NCBI RefSeq assembly: GCF_035994185.1
Contig: NZ_CP108538.1
Span: 6,363,501-6,427,500 of the forward strand
Direction of reading: 5' to 3'
DNA: 64,000 bases
From: Streptomyces sp. NBC_01217
GTDB taxonomy: Bacteria > Actinomycetota > Actinomycetes > Streptomycetales > Streptomycetaceae
This document shows positions 1 to 8,522 of the stretch, one piece after another (within the stretch, counting starts at the first letter, position 1; each line of letters opens with the position of its first letter). The translations under genes and the position numbers were made by a program. Below the pieces are notes generated by a model. That model was not told the origin of the DNA. It searched no databases and was given only the letters and a program-made list of their open reading frames with translations.

Positions 1-2
1 AC

Positions 3-1283
3 GAGCTGCACCTGGTCGGCATCATGAGCCGGGCAGGCATCAACCTCCCCTCCACCCTCGAAGCCATGGGCCGCTCCCTGGAGGCTGTGGCCGCCGCGGA
101 CCACGGCATCGAGATCAGCCGCAGCCACGGCATCGCCGACATGGAGGCCTGGGTCCGCTGCAACCAGGCGACCTCGCTCTTCTCCCTCGGCCACTGGGAC
201 GAGAGCCGGACCACCACCGACGCGGCGGCCCGCGCCGCCCAGTCCGGCAAGGCGCAGGGACTCGTCGCCTCACACCGGACCGAACTGGCCCTCGCCCAGG
301 GGGACCTGGCCGAAGCCGAGATCCAACTCGCCCTGACCCGGCGCTTCTTCGGCTCCCGCGACCCGCAGCCCCAACACCTCATCACTCCCGTGCGCCATGC
401 CATGATGCTCGCCGTGCAGCAGGGGCGGCTCCCCGAGGCGCGGGCCGTGTTCGAGGCACAGTCGGAGCAGGGCTTCCCGCCCGGCACCCAGCGGTACGCC
501 CTGCCGCTGCTCCATGTCGCAGCCGCCGCCGAGGCCGACTCCCGGGGGCTGCCCGCGGCCGACCCCGGTCGTCCGGCGATCCTCGCGGCCGTCCGGGCCC
601 ACCTGAAGCGGCTGCCGATGCTCGTCCCCGTCTGGGCGGCGCACGGTCTTCTGGTCGACGCCGAGCTGGCCAGGGCCGAGGGCCTCGACACCCCCGACCA
701 CTGGTCCCGCGCCGCCGCCGCCTTCGCCCCGCTCCACCGCCCGTACCAACTGGCCCAGATCCACTACCGCTGGACCGAGGCCCTGCTCATCGCCTCCGGC
801 GACCGGTCCGCGGCCACCGCCCTGCTGCGCGACGCCCACCACACCGCCGGGCGACTCGGCGCCCGCCCGCTGACCGAGACCATCGAGCTGCTGGCGGGCC
901 GCGCCCGCATCACCCTCACCGCGCCCGAGCGGACCGGGGCCCATGGCACCGCGCACGAGATACCGGCCGCCGTCACCGTCCCCGACCGGGACGGCACCAC
1001 CGAGGAGACCGCGGACCGCGAGCAGACCGAGGACCATCTGCGCGAGGCCGCCGCGGCGGCGGTGGAGTCCTTCGGGCTGACGCGCCGCGAACAGGATGTG
1101 CACCGGCTGGTCGCCGCCGGTCACACCAATCGCCGCATCGCCGAGGAGCTCTACATATCGCCCAAGACCGCGAGCGTGCATGTCTCCAACATCCTCGCCA
1201 AGCTCGGCGTCTCCAGCCGCGGCGAGGCGGCCGCCCTGGCCCACAGGCTCCGTCTGTACCCCGCCGGGAACGCCGCCTCCTGA
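3..1283 (+). CDS. LuxR-family transcriptional regulator, C-terminal part (cut by window edge)
   Basis: The reading frame is open to the left edge, so the start lies outside the window; an internal ATG at 24 is not convincing as a start. The visible 426 residues are an all-helical, TPR-like stretch of the kind found in large ATP-binding LuxR (LAL-type) regulators. It ends in a LuxR helix-turn-helix at about nt 1072-1262, with [10 protein letters not shown], the recognition segment [13 protein letters not shown] and the closing AKLGV. The protein should bind DNA as a regulator; its target and ligand are not visible. The family (LAL versus shorter LuxR) cannot be decided without the missing N-terminus, where a Walker A site would be expected. 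The stop is followed by a convergent DUF6191-like gene only about 30 bp away. Confidence 0.85.
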   Translation, partial: ELHLVGIMSRAGINLPSTLEAMGRSLEAVAAADHGIEISRSHGIADMEAWVRCNQATSLFSLGHWDESRTTTDAAARAAQSGKAQGLVASHRTELALAQGDLAEAEIQLALTRRFFGSRDPQPQHLITPVRHAMMLAVQQGRLPEARAVFEAQSEQGFPPGTQRYALPLLHVAAAAEADSRGLPAADPGRPAILAAVRAHLKRLPMLVPVWAAHGLLVDAELARAEGLDTPDHWSRAAAAFAPLHRPYQLAQIHYRWTEALLIASGDRSAATALLRDAHHTAGRLGARPLTETIELLAGRARITLTAPERTGAHGTAHEIPAAVTVPDRDGTTEETADREQTEDHLREAAAAAVESFGLTRREQDVHRLVAAGHTNRRIAEELYISPKTASVHVSNILAKLGVSSRGEAAALAHRLRLYPAGNAAS

Positions 1284-1315
1284 CGCCGGAACCGCCCCCG
1301 GCGCCCCCGGCCCTC

Positions 1316-1636
1316 TCAGGGCCGCGCGTCCGGCCCTGCTTGGGCCGGCCCGCTCTCCGGGTCGTCCGGCGTACCCGGCCCGGACGCCATCTCCGGATCG
1401 ACCGCGACCGCGTCCGGGCCGTCCGGGTCCGGCAGCGCCTCCCGGTCAGCCGCAGGGCCGCTGTCGGCCCCCGGCGCCCTGACGGTCACCTTTCCGGAGG
1501 CGAGGTCTATCGGCCCGCGCCCCGGGTCGCCGACACCGAGATCCACCCGGCTCAGCTCCAGCCGCCTCTGCTCCTCGGCGGCGTGCTTACGGCCCGGTGC
1601 GAAGAGCTCCTCGAAGAAGTTGAACACCGGCCGCAC
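1316..1636 (-). CDS. DUF6191-like small protein
   Basis: A 106-residue protein starting at a GTG, with purine-rich sequence (AGGTGAAAGGG) just upstream. The N-terminus NFFEELFAPGRKH and the later GDPGRGPIDLASGKV are the segments I associate with the actinobacterial DUF6191 family. The second half is Pro/Asp/Gly-rich and looks disordered. No signal peptide or membrane segment is visible and no function is known to me. A second GTG at 1627 would shorten it by three residues. It is read in the same direction as the sugar dehydrogenase upstream, with a gap of about 20 bp, so the two may be co-transcribed. Confidence 0.7.
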   Translation of the reverse strand: MRPVFNFFEELFAPGRKHAAEEQRRLELSRVDLGVGDPGRGPIDLASGKVTVRAPGADSGPAADREALPDPDGPDAVAVDPEMASGPGTPDDPESGPAQAGPDARP

Positions 1637-1658
1637 GCCCTTTCACCTGCTGTAGCCG

Positions 1659-2912
1659 CTACCGCACCTCCAGCACCAGGATCCTGTCGTCTCCCGGCTT
1701 CGGGGTGCCACGGGTGTCCGTGTTGTTCGTGACGAGCCAGAGCCTGTTGCCGCCCGCGGCGAGCACCGTGCGCAAACGCCCGTACCTTCCCTCCAGGAAC
1801 GCCTGCGGGGGCGCCAGAGATTCCTTGTCCGGCTTGCCGGACAGTGGAATCCGCCACAGTCGCTCACCGCGCAGGCCCGCCATCCAGACCGAACCCGCGG
1901 CGAAGGCGATCCCGCTCGGGGAGGCCTCGGAGGTCTTCCACTGGGCCACGGGGTCGATGAATCCCGGCTTCTTCGCCGTGCCCTCGGCCTCCGGCCAGCC
2001 GTAGTTCCCGCCCGGCACGATCCGGTTCAGCTCGTCCCAGGTGTCCTGTCCGAATTCGGACGCCCACAGCTGCTTCTGCCCGTCCCAGGCCAGCCCCTGC
2101 ACATTGCGGTGACCGTACGAATACACCACGGAGTCGGCCTCCGGATTGCCGTGCAGCGGCTGCCCGTCCGGGGTCATCCGCAGGATCTTGCCGGCCAGCG
2201 ACCTCTTGTCCTGCGCGAGCCCGGTGTCCCCCGTCTCACCGGTGCCCGCGTACAGCATGCGGTCCGGGCCGAACGCGATCCGCCCGCCGTTGTGGATCGT
2301 GCCCTTCGGGATGCCCCGCAGAATCGTGTCCGGTGCACCCAGCAGCTGTCCGGGCGTCGTGCCGTTCTCGTCGTACTGCATGCGCGCGATGCGGTTGTCG
2401 GACGCGGTCGTGAAATACGCGTACACGAAATGGTCCGAGCCGTACGTGGGTGAGACTGCGATGCCCAGCAGCCCGCCCTCCCCGTCGGGCGCCACCCCGG
2501 GCACGGAGCCCAGCAGGGTCTTCCTGCCGCTCTTCTGGTCGATCCGGGTGATCGTGCCCCGGTCGCGCGAGGACACCAGCAGATCGCCGTCGGGCAGCTG
2601 CGCCAGCCCCCACGGCGAGTCGAGACCCTCGGTGAGGGTGGAGACCACCTTCACCGAGCCCTTCGCGGGCGGCAGGGCGACCGACGGGGACGGGGCGGCC
2701 GACGGGCCCGAGGCGGCGGGGGAGGGCCGGGCAGGCGTCGTGCCGCCGCCTGCCGTGGTGCCGGAACCGTCCTCCGAGGAGCACCCGGCCGTCAGCAGCA
2801 GCGTGCCCGCCGCCAGCGCGGCCACCGCCCCGCGGCGCACGCCCCGGCGCCGTCCCGCGCGGCCCGCGGGGCCTCGTACATCTCCAGCATCTTTGAACAG
2901 AACACCGCGCAC
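1659..2912 (-). CDS. PQQ-type glucose/sorbosone dehydrogenase, lipoprotein
   Basis: Soluble aldose dehydrogenase family (YliI/Asd-like six-bladed propeller), which oxidises sugars outside the cell using PQQ. A signal sequence ends in the lipobox LTAGC, so it should be a membrane-anchored lipoprotein. A Thr/Pro/Ser-rich linker follows, then the propeller with LDSPWGLAQLPDGDLLVSSR, GEGGLLGIAVSP, IHNGGRIAFGPD and YGHRNVQGLAWD, the family's repeated signatures. I chose the GTG at 2912 because GAAGGGA lies 8 nt before it. A GTG at 2840 would give a more compact signal peptide, while the frame stays open to 3020. Sugar specificity cannot be read from the sequence. Confidence 0.85.
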   Translation of the reverse strand: MRGVLFKDAGDVRGPAGRAGRRRGVRRGAVAALAAGTLLLTAGCSSEDGSGTTAGGGTTPARPSPAASGPSAAPSPSVALPPAKGSVKVVSTLTEGLDSPWGLAQLPDGDLLVSSRDRGTITRIDQKSGRKTLLGSVPGVAPDGEGGLLGIAVSPTYGSDHFVYAYFTTASDNRIARMQYDENGTTPGQLLGAPDTILRGIPKGTIHNGGRIAFGPDRMLYAGTGETGDTGLAQDKRSLAGKILRMTPDGQPLHGNPEADSVVYSYGHRNVQGLAWDGQKQLWASEFGQDTWDELNRIVPGGNYGWPEAEGTAKKPGFIDPVAQWKTSEASPSGIAFAAGSVWMAGLRGERLWRIPLSGKPDKESLAPPQAFLEGRYGRLRTVLAAGGNRLWLVTNNTDTRGTPKPGDDRILVLEVR

Positions 2913-3029
2913 AGCATCGATCCCTTCGACGGCGACCCGACCACTGTTCGTTCTTACACCGCGGCCCCGCTCAGGGTTCCCGACGCCGCCAACTTTCTCG
3001 GCCGCCGACCACGCGGACAACGCCTGCGC

Positions 3030-4022
3030 TCAGTCCCACGACCCCCGCGCCGCGGGCAGCCGGGCGATCTCCGCCAGGTCCTGCGCGGTCAGCGTCAGCC
3101 CGGCCGCCCCCGCGTTCTCCACCGCCCACCGCTCCCGCTTGGTCCCCGGCACCGGTACCACATGCGGCCCCTGCCGCAGTACCCAGGCCAGCGCCACCTG
3201 CGCCGTACTCGCCCCGTGCCGCTCGGCGATCCGCCGCAGCCCGACCACCACCGGCTGGTTCGCCGCCATCATCTCGGCCGTGAACCGCGGATGCCTGGCC
3301 CGCAGATCCTCCGGCTCGAAACCCTGACCCGGGGTCAGGGTTCCCGTCAGATAGCCGTTCCCCAGCGGCATCGCCGCCAGCAGCCCGACTCCCCGCGCCG
3401 AGCACCACGGAAGCAGCGATTCCAGCGCGTCCGGCGACCAGACCGAGAGCTCCGCCTGGACCGCGCTCACGGGGAAGACCTGCTGCACCCGCTCCAGCTG
3501 ACGGATCGTTTCGTCGTACATCCGCGCCCCCGGCCGGCGCGAGGCCCGCGCCCCGACCGCACAGAGTCCGAGCGCCCGCACTTTCCCGGCGCTCACCAGC
3601 TCCGCCATCGCGCCCCAGGTCTCCTCCACCGGCACCTCGGGATCGGCCCGGTGCAGCTGGTACAGATCGATCACCTCGGTCTGCAGCCGCCGCAGCGAGG
3701 CGTCACAGGCCCGCCGCACATAGCCGGGGCGGCCGTTGGCGACGATGTGCTGATCGCCCACCAGCAGCCCGCACTTGGTGGAGACGAACGCATCGGACCT
3801 GCGGCCCTTCAGCGCCCGGCCCACCAGCAGCTCGTTGGTGAAGGGGCCGTACATGTCGGCCGTGTCGAGCAGTTGGACGCCCGCGTCCAGCGCCGCGTGC
3901 ACCGCGCGCAACGCACGGTCACCGCGCTGCTGCGACGCGCTGTACGCCCAGCTCATCGGCATGCAGCCGAGCCCGACCGCACCCACGGCGAGTGCCGCCG
4001 CACCGAGACTCCTGCGCTCCAA
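3030..4022 (-). CDS. Aldo/keto reductase
   Basis: A 330-residue NADPH-dependent AKR-fold oxidoreductase. The catalytic tetrad is recognisable: Asp and Tyr in LLDTADMYGP (about residues 50-58), Lys in FVSTKCG (about 84) and His in YQLHRADP (about 122). The C-terminal cofactor region reads VVPVPGTKRERWAVENAGA. The likely start is TTG at 4022, preceded by GGGAGGG and AGGGGAG; no ATG fits better. It lies divergent to the 2-hydroxyacid dehydrogenase and next to the sugar dehydrogenase, which suggests a small redox group but no defined pathway. The substrate is unknown. Confidence 0.87.
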   Translation of the reverse strand: MERRSLGAAALAVGAVGLGCMPMSWAYSASQQRGDRALRAVHAALDAGVQLLDTADMYGPFTNELLVGRALKGRRSDAFVSTKCGLLVGDQHIVANGRPGYVRRACDASLRRLQTEVIDLYQLHRADPEVPVEETWGAMAELVSAGKVRALGLCAVGARASRRPGARMYDETIRQLERVQQVFPVSAVQAELSVWSPDALESLLPWCSARGVGLLAAMPLGNGYLTGTLTPGQGFEPEDLRARHPRFTAEMMAANQPVVVGLRRIAERHGASTAQVALAWVLRQGPHVVPVPGTKRERWAVENAGAAGLTLTAQDLAEIARLPAARGSWD

Positions 4023-4154
4023 CTCCCCTGACCCTCCCTAAGGTCCCGTGACCACGAGACCTCGGCCCCGCAGTCACGGGACCACACAGCACCCCAAAGT
4101 AGCCTCTGCCGCCCACCGCCCTTGCCCGGCCTCCCGGGGATTAGCCTCCTGACC

Positions 4155-5105
4155 GTGACTTCGACCAAGACGCCCGACGTATGGCTGCCGCTTCCCGCCG
4201 AGGAGATCGAAGGACTCCCCGAGGGTCTCAACTACCTTTTCTGGGACGGCGCGCAGGACTATCCCGCCGATCCGGCCGACTGCGCCTTCTACGTCGTGCC
4301 GTACATGAAGGGCCCCGAGGTCGCGGTCCGTCCGCTTGCCGGCATGACGGCCGTGCGGATCGTGCAGACGCTCTCCGCGGGCATCGACCACATCGAGCCG
4401 GGGCTCGGACTGCTGCCCGTCGGGGTTCGGCTGTGCAATGCCAGGGGAGTCCACGAGGCGTCGACCTCGGAGCTCGCCCTCACCCTGATCCTCGCCTTCC
4501 TGCGCGGCCTTCCCGGGTTCGTCCGGGGCCAGGACGAGGAGGAGTGGCGGAGCGGCTTCTACCCCGCGCTCGCCGACAAGTCCGTGCTGATCGTGGGGTA
4601 CGGATCGATCGGCGCCGCCATCGAGGACCGGCTCGCGCCCTTCGAGTGTGCGCGGGTGGCGCGCGTCGCGCGCTCTGCACGGGCAACAGCACGCGGCCCC
4701 GTACACGCACTCGACGAACTGCCCGCACTGCTGCCCGAGGCCGATGTCGTCGTGCTGTCCACCCCGCTGAACGCGTCCACACAAGGGCTGGTGGGCGCGG
4801 AGTTCCTCGCCGCGATGCGGGACGGAGCGCTGCTCGTGAACGTCGCGCGCGGCGGTGTCGTCGACACCGGGTCGCTGCTGCTCGAACTCGAGTCCGGCCG
4901 GCTGCGTGCCGCCCTCGATGTCACCGATCCGGAACCGCTGCCTTCCGGCCATCCGCTCTGGCATGCTCCGAATATCCTGATCACTCCTCATGTGGGCGGC
5001 AGCACCTCGGCGTTCCTGCCGCGCGCCCGACGGCTGGTGGCAGGGCAGCTGAGCCGCTTCGCCGCGGGGGAGCCGGTGCACAACGTCGTGCGCACCACCG
5101 GCTGA
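4155..5105 (+). CDS. D-isomer-specific 2-hydroxyacid dehydrogenase
   Basis: NAD-dependent 2-hydroxyacid dehydrogenase of the phosphoglycerate/glyoxylate reductase superfamily, 316 residues from the chosen GTG. The Rossmann motif is VLIVGYGSIGAAI. The catalytic Arg lies in LVNVARGGVVD, the Glu in DVTDPEPLPSGHPLW and the His in LITPHVGGST. The frame runs back to an ATG at 4122, but the first 11 residues look unlike the family, and VTSTKTPDVWLPLP is a natural beginning. No clear Shine-Dalgarno precedes the GTG, so a leaderless transcript is possible. It is divergent from the aldo/keto reductase. The substrate is not predictable from the sequence. Confidence 0.85.
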   Translation: MTSTKTPDVWLPLPAEEIEGLPEGLNYLFWDGAQDYPADPADCAFYVVPYMKGPEVAVRPLAGMTAVRIVQTLSAGIDHIEPGLGLLPVGVRLCNARGVHEASTSELALTLILAFLRGLPGFVRGQDEEEWRSGFYPALADKSVLIVGYGSIGAAIEDRLAPFECARVARVARSARATARGPVHALDELPALLPEADVVVLSTPLNASTQGLVGAEFLAAMRDGALLVNVARGGVVDTGSLLLELESGRLRAALDVTDPEPLPSGHPLWHAPNILITPHVGGSTSAFLPRARRLVAGQLSRFAAGEPVHNVVRTTG

Positions 5106-5467
5106 CCACGCTGCGGGTCCACGCGACTGCGTACCGTACCGACAAGACCCTTGATCGTCACGGAGAGTAGACAAGCTATGTCCCTGCGTGACCGGTCTGG
5201 TGTATCGTCCCGAAAGGGGCGCTGCGCCGAGGAGAGGGCTGCGCCGGGGAGGACGCAATACGCGAGGGGGATACGGGCGATGTACGGCCGATGGGCGAAC
5301 GATCCGACACCGCGGGGCAGTCGGCGGCGAGCGGTACCCGTTCCGGGCTCCCCGCAGTCCGGCCGCGGGGCGTGCGCGCCGGTTGTCGCGAGGCGGACGG
5401 CAGGGCCGGAGCGGGCCCCGTCCGGGCGCCGGGTGCGCGCGCACCCGGCGGCGTCGGGTGATCCCCG
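5106..5467 (+). other. 360-bp gap upstream of the GGDEF-EAL gene
   Basis: No gene is supported here. A 97-residue frame from the ATG at 5178 ends at 5471 and overlaps the next GTG by GTGA, which would allow translational coupling. Its product is almost only Arg, Pro, Gly and Ala, as expected of non-coding high-GC DNA. No convincing hairpin or promoter was found, though the promoter of the downstream gene should lie in this stretch. Confidence 0.4.
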
Positions 5468-8305
5468 GTGAGCGCCCCGGCCGGCGCCCTCGGGGCGTTC
5501 CTCTCCCGGCGGTCGGCCGTCGGCGGCGCATCCGCACTGGTCCCGCAGGTCCTGCTCGGCCTCGTCTGCGGCGGCTACGCGGTGGGGGCGGCCCTCGGCT
5601 GGGGTTCTTCGGAACTGGCGCTCATCATGGGGGACTTCGGCCTCAGCGCCGCCGCGCTGGTCGCGGCCGTCTCCTGTTTCCTCTACGCGCGGACCGGCGG
5701 TGACCGGTTCCGGCCCGCCTGGCTGCTGTTCTCGCTCTCCTCGCTCATGGCCGCCGGGGGCAACGCGGTCTGGGGCTGGTACGAGGTCGTGCTCGGCATC
5801 CCGGTGCCCGGCACCTCCCTCGCCGACGTCTTCTACCTCTGCTTCGCACCGCCCGCCGTCGTCGGGCTGCTCGTCCTCGCCAAGCGCCCCGTCACCCGGG
5901 CCGGCTGGCTCTGTCTCGCACTGGACTCCTGGCTGATCGGCGGATCGCTCCTCACGCTCTCCTGGAGCCTCGCCCTCGCCCACACCGCACATCTCGTGGA
6001 CGCCGAGGGCGCGAGCGTGGCCCGCGCCGCGCTCTCGCTGGCCTATCCGCTGCTCGACATCGTGCTGGTCTCCATGGTGCTGGCCCTGCACTTCCGGCGA
6101 TCCAGCGTCAATCGCTCCGCGGTGAACACCGCCGTCGCCGCCCTCGCCCTGACGGTCCTGTCCGACGCGCTGTTCACTTCTCCGCTGCTGCGCCAGAGCT
6201 ACCACTCCGGCCAGCTGCTGGACGCGGGCTGGTTCGCCGGTTCCCTGCTCCTCGCGTACGCACCCTGGGGCGCGAACAGCGCGGCGGACAACGCCTTCCC
6301 GCCGCGGGGGGCGCCGCGCTCGACCAGCCGCCCCATCGCGGGATCGCTGGCCGCGCTGACGCCGTATCTCGCCGCCGCCGTCTGCACCCTCGGCATTCTG
6401 TACAACGTCATCGAGGGCCGCCGGGTGGACCGGGTCGTGGTCTTCACCGGCTGCACGGTGGTGCTCGCCCTGGTCGTACGGCAGGGCATCATGCTCGTCG
6501 ACAACATCGCCCTCACCCAGGAGCTGGCCCAGAAGGAGAACCACTTCCGCTCCCTGGTGCAGGGCTCCAGCGACGTCATCATGATCGCCGCCCCCTCCGG
6601 CGTCCTGCGCTACGTCAGCCCCGCCGCCGCGGGGGTGTACGGGCGCGATGCCGACGACCTGGTCGGCGCCGAGCTCGCCTCGATCATCCATCCCGAGGAC
6701 CTGGGGCGGGTGGTCCACGAGGTGCGCCGGTTCCTCGCCGCCTCCCCGGGAGAGGAACCCACCACCCGCATCGAGTGCCGCTTCAGATCCGGTACGGGCG
6801 ACTGGCTCAACGTCGAATCCACGGTCAACCGCCACCAGGGCGGACTGATCCTCAACAGCCGCGACGTCACCGAACGGGTGCGCCTGCAGGCCCAGCTGCA
6901 GCACAACGCCGAACACGACCCGCTCACCGACCTGCCCAACCGCGCCCTGTTCACCGAGCGGGTACGCCAGGCCCTGGGCGGCCGCCGCTCCGGCGACCCC
7001 GGCACCGCGGTGCTCTTCATCGACCTCGACGGCTTCAAGGCGGTCAACGACCGCCTCGGCCACCAGGCGGGCGACGAGCTCCTCATCCAGGCCGCCCGCC
7101 GCCTCCACGAGTCCGTACGGGCCGGTGACACCGCCGCCCGCCTCGGCGGTGACGAATTCGCGGCGATCATCCTCGGCGACGGCATCCGCGAACAGTCCGC
7201 CCGCGAATGCCAGGTCCACGAGATCGCCGACCGGCTGCGCCTGACCCTCTCCCAGCCGTACCGCATCGGCGCCGGTGAGGTCAGGGTCGCCGCGTCCATC
7301 GGCGTCGCCTTCGCCGAGCCCGGCATCTCCCCGAGCGACCTCATGCGCAACGCCGACCTCGCCATGTACCGCGCCAAGGCGGGCGGCAAGGACCGCGTCG
7401 AGCTGTACGCCCCGCAGATGCAGGCCGAAGTCGTACGCCGCTCCGAGCTGGCCGCCCGGCTGCGCACCGCCCTGCGCGACGGCGAGTTCGCCCTGCTCCA
7501 CCAGCCCGTGGTGCATCTCGCCAGCGGCACCGTCGCCGCCGTCGCCGCCCAGGCCCGCTGGCGCTCCGCCCAGGGCATCCTGTTCACCCCGGCCGAATTC
7601 CTCCGCGTCGCCGAGGACGGCGACCGCACCGCCGAGCTGGGCCGCTGGCTCCTCGAAGAGGCCGTCGAGCAGGCCGCCGACCGGGCCAGGGCCGGCCACC
7701 CGGTCTCCGTCGCCGTGCGGCTCTCCGCCCGCCGCCTCCTCGACAAGGGCATGCCGTTCGGCTCCGTCGAGGCGCTGCTCACCCGGCACGGCCTGCCCTC
7801 CGGCGCCCTGATGATCGAGGTCGCCGACAGCGACCCCCGGATCTCCTTCGAAGAACTCGAACAGCGCCTCGTCGCGCTGCGCCGGCTCGGCGTCCGCATC
7901 GCACTCGACGGCTTCGGCAGCGGCTACGCCGCGATCAACGCCCTGCGCCGGCTCCCCATCGACGTACTGAAACTGGACCGCGGTCTCGTCGAGGGAGTCG
8001 TGGAATCCGCCCGGCTGCACAAGATCACCAGCGGCCTCCTGCGCATCGCCTGCGACCTCGGTATGCAGTCCGTGGCCGACGGCGTGGACGTACCGGAGCA
8101 GGTCCTCGCACTGCGCGCCATGGGCTGTACGCACGGCCAGGGAATGGCCTTCTCCGGGCCGCTCGACGAGTACCGGCTGCGCCGCGCCCTGGCCCGGGGC
8201 GAGTTCCCGGTGCCCAGCAGCGCCACCGCCCAGCCGGTCCTGGCAGGCGGCTCGATCCCGCTCCTCAGTGGCTCACATGTTGAGACGCCCGTCCCACCCA
8301 CTTGA
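5468..8305 (+). CDS. Membrane PAS-GGDEF-EAL cyclic di-GMP protein with degenerate EAL
   Basis: A 945-residue protein. The first 340 residues or so hold eight or nine hydrophobic segments (an integral membrane sensor). A PAS domain follows (about 357-475, with HPEDLGRVV and SRDVTER), then GGDEF, then EAL. The GGDEF site is intact (ARLGGDEF, about residue 560) and the inhibitory RxxD (RAGD) sits five residues before it, so a feedback-inhibited diguanylate cyclase is expected. The EAL domain is decayed: the EAL triad reads AAQ (about 690), the Asn of NLSAR is Arg, and DDFG is DGFG, although KLDR is kept. I infer no phosphodiesterase activity but perhaps c-di-GMP or GTP binding. Start is GTG with no strong ribosome site. 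It lies directly upstream of the ilvBNC leader. Confidence 0.9.
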   Translation: MSAPAGALGAFLSRRSAVGGASALVPQVLLGLVCGGYAVGAALGWGSSELALIMGDFGLSAAALVAAVSCFLYARTGGDRFRPAWLLFSLSSLMAAGGNAVWGWYEVVLGIPVPGTSLADVFYLCFAPPAVVGLLVLAKRPVTRAGWLCLALDSWLIGGSLLTLSWSLALAHTAHLVDAEGASVARAALSLAYPLLDIVLVSMVLALHFRRSSVNRSAVNTAVAALALTVLSDALFTSPLLRQSYHSGQLLDAGWFAGSLLLAYAPWGANSAADNAFPPRGAPRSTSRPIAGSLAALTPYLAAAVCTLGILYNVIEGRRVDRVVVFTGCTVVLALVVRQGIMLVDNIALTQELAQKENHFRSLVQGSSDVIMIAAPSGVLRYVSPAAAGVYGRDADDLVGAELASIIHPEDLGRVVHEVRRFLAASPGEEPTTRIECRFRSGTGDWLNVESTVNRHQGGLILNSRDVTERVRLQAQLQHNAEHDPLTDLPNRALFTERVRQALGGRRSGDPGTAVLFIDLDGFKAVNDRLGHQAGDELLIQAARRLHESVRAGDTAARLGGDEFAAIILGDGIREQSARECQVHEIADRLRLTLSQPYRIGAGEVRVAASIGVAFAEPGISPSDLMRNADLAMYRAKAGGKDRVELYAPQMQAEVVRRSELAARLRTALRDGEFALLHQPVVHLASGTVAAVAAQARWRSAQGILFTPAEFLRVAEDGDRTAELGRWLLEEAVEQAADRARAGHPVSVAVRLSARRLLDKGMPFGSVEALLTRHGLPSGALMIEVADSDPRISFEELEQRLVALRRLGVRIALDGFGSGYAAINALRRLPIDVLKLDRGLVEGVVESARLHKITSGLLRIACDLGMQSVADGVDVPEQVLALRAMGCTHGQGMAFSGPLDEYRLRRALARGEFPVPSSATAQPVLAGGSIPLLSGSHVETPVPPT

Positions 8306-8332
8306 CACGCTGTAGGCGCCGGAGAGAGGGTC

Positions 8333-8380
8333 ATGGCCATGCGCACCCGAATTCTCGTACTTGGAAAGCGCGTCGGCTGA
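8333..8380 (+). CDS. ilvL: ilvBNC leader peptide (attenuator)
   Basis: A 15-residue reading frame, MAMRTRILVLGKRVG, with GGAGAGAGGG just upstream of the ATG. It places Ile-Leu-Val-Leu codons in a row and ends 45 nt before the terminator stem. This is the classic design of a branched-chain amino acid leader peptide: a ribosome stalled on these codons when charged tRNAs are scarce would prevent terminator formation. Too short for standard gene calling. Confidence 0.88.
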   Translation: MAMRTRILVLGKRVG

Positions 8381-8381
8381 A

Positions 8382-8458
8382 GCAGAGTCCCTCCCTGACA
8401 CTCTGCAGACCGCACCGGCGCGCTCCCCTCGCTTGCCTCACGGCACGAGGGGTTTTTT
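8382..8458 (+). promoter_or_regulatory. Transcription attenuator of ilvBNC
   Basis: Two stems follow the leader peptide. The first pairs GCAGAGT (8382-8388) with ACTCTGC (8400-8406) and may act as a pause hairpin. The second pairs CCCCTCG (8425-8431) with CGAGGGG (8446-8452) and runs straight into six T, a typical intrinsic terminator. It stands upstream of ilvB rather than after a gene, which supports attenuation. The antiterminator pairing was not folded computationally. Confidence 0.85.
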
Positions 8459-8522
8459 GTTGCACTAAGACCAGGCATAACCTCGCAAAACACCCGCAAA
8501 AACCCTCAGCTTCGAGAAGAGA

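Noticed and set aside
5178..5471. Possible 97-residue gene coupled to the GGDEF-EAL start by GTGA
   Set aside because: Arg/Pro/Gly composition and no recognisable segment; kept only as a remark on the gap.
4988..8134. Very long minus-strand open frame opposite the GGDEF-EAL gene
   Set aside because: Its product is Gly/Ala/Asp/Val-rich with no domain. Long antisense frames are expected in GC-rich DNA, and the plus strand has clear domains.
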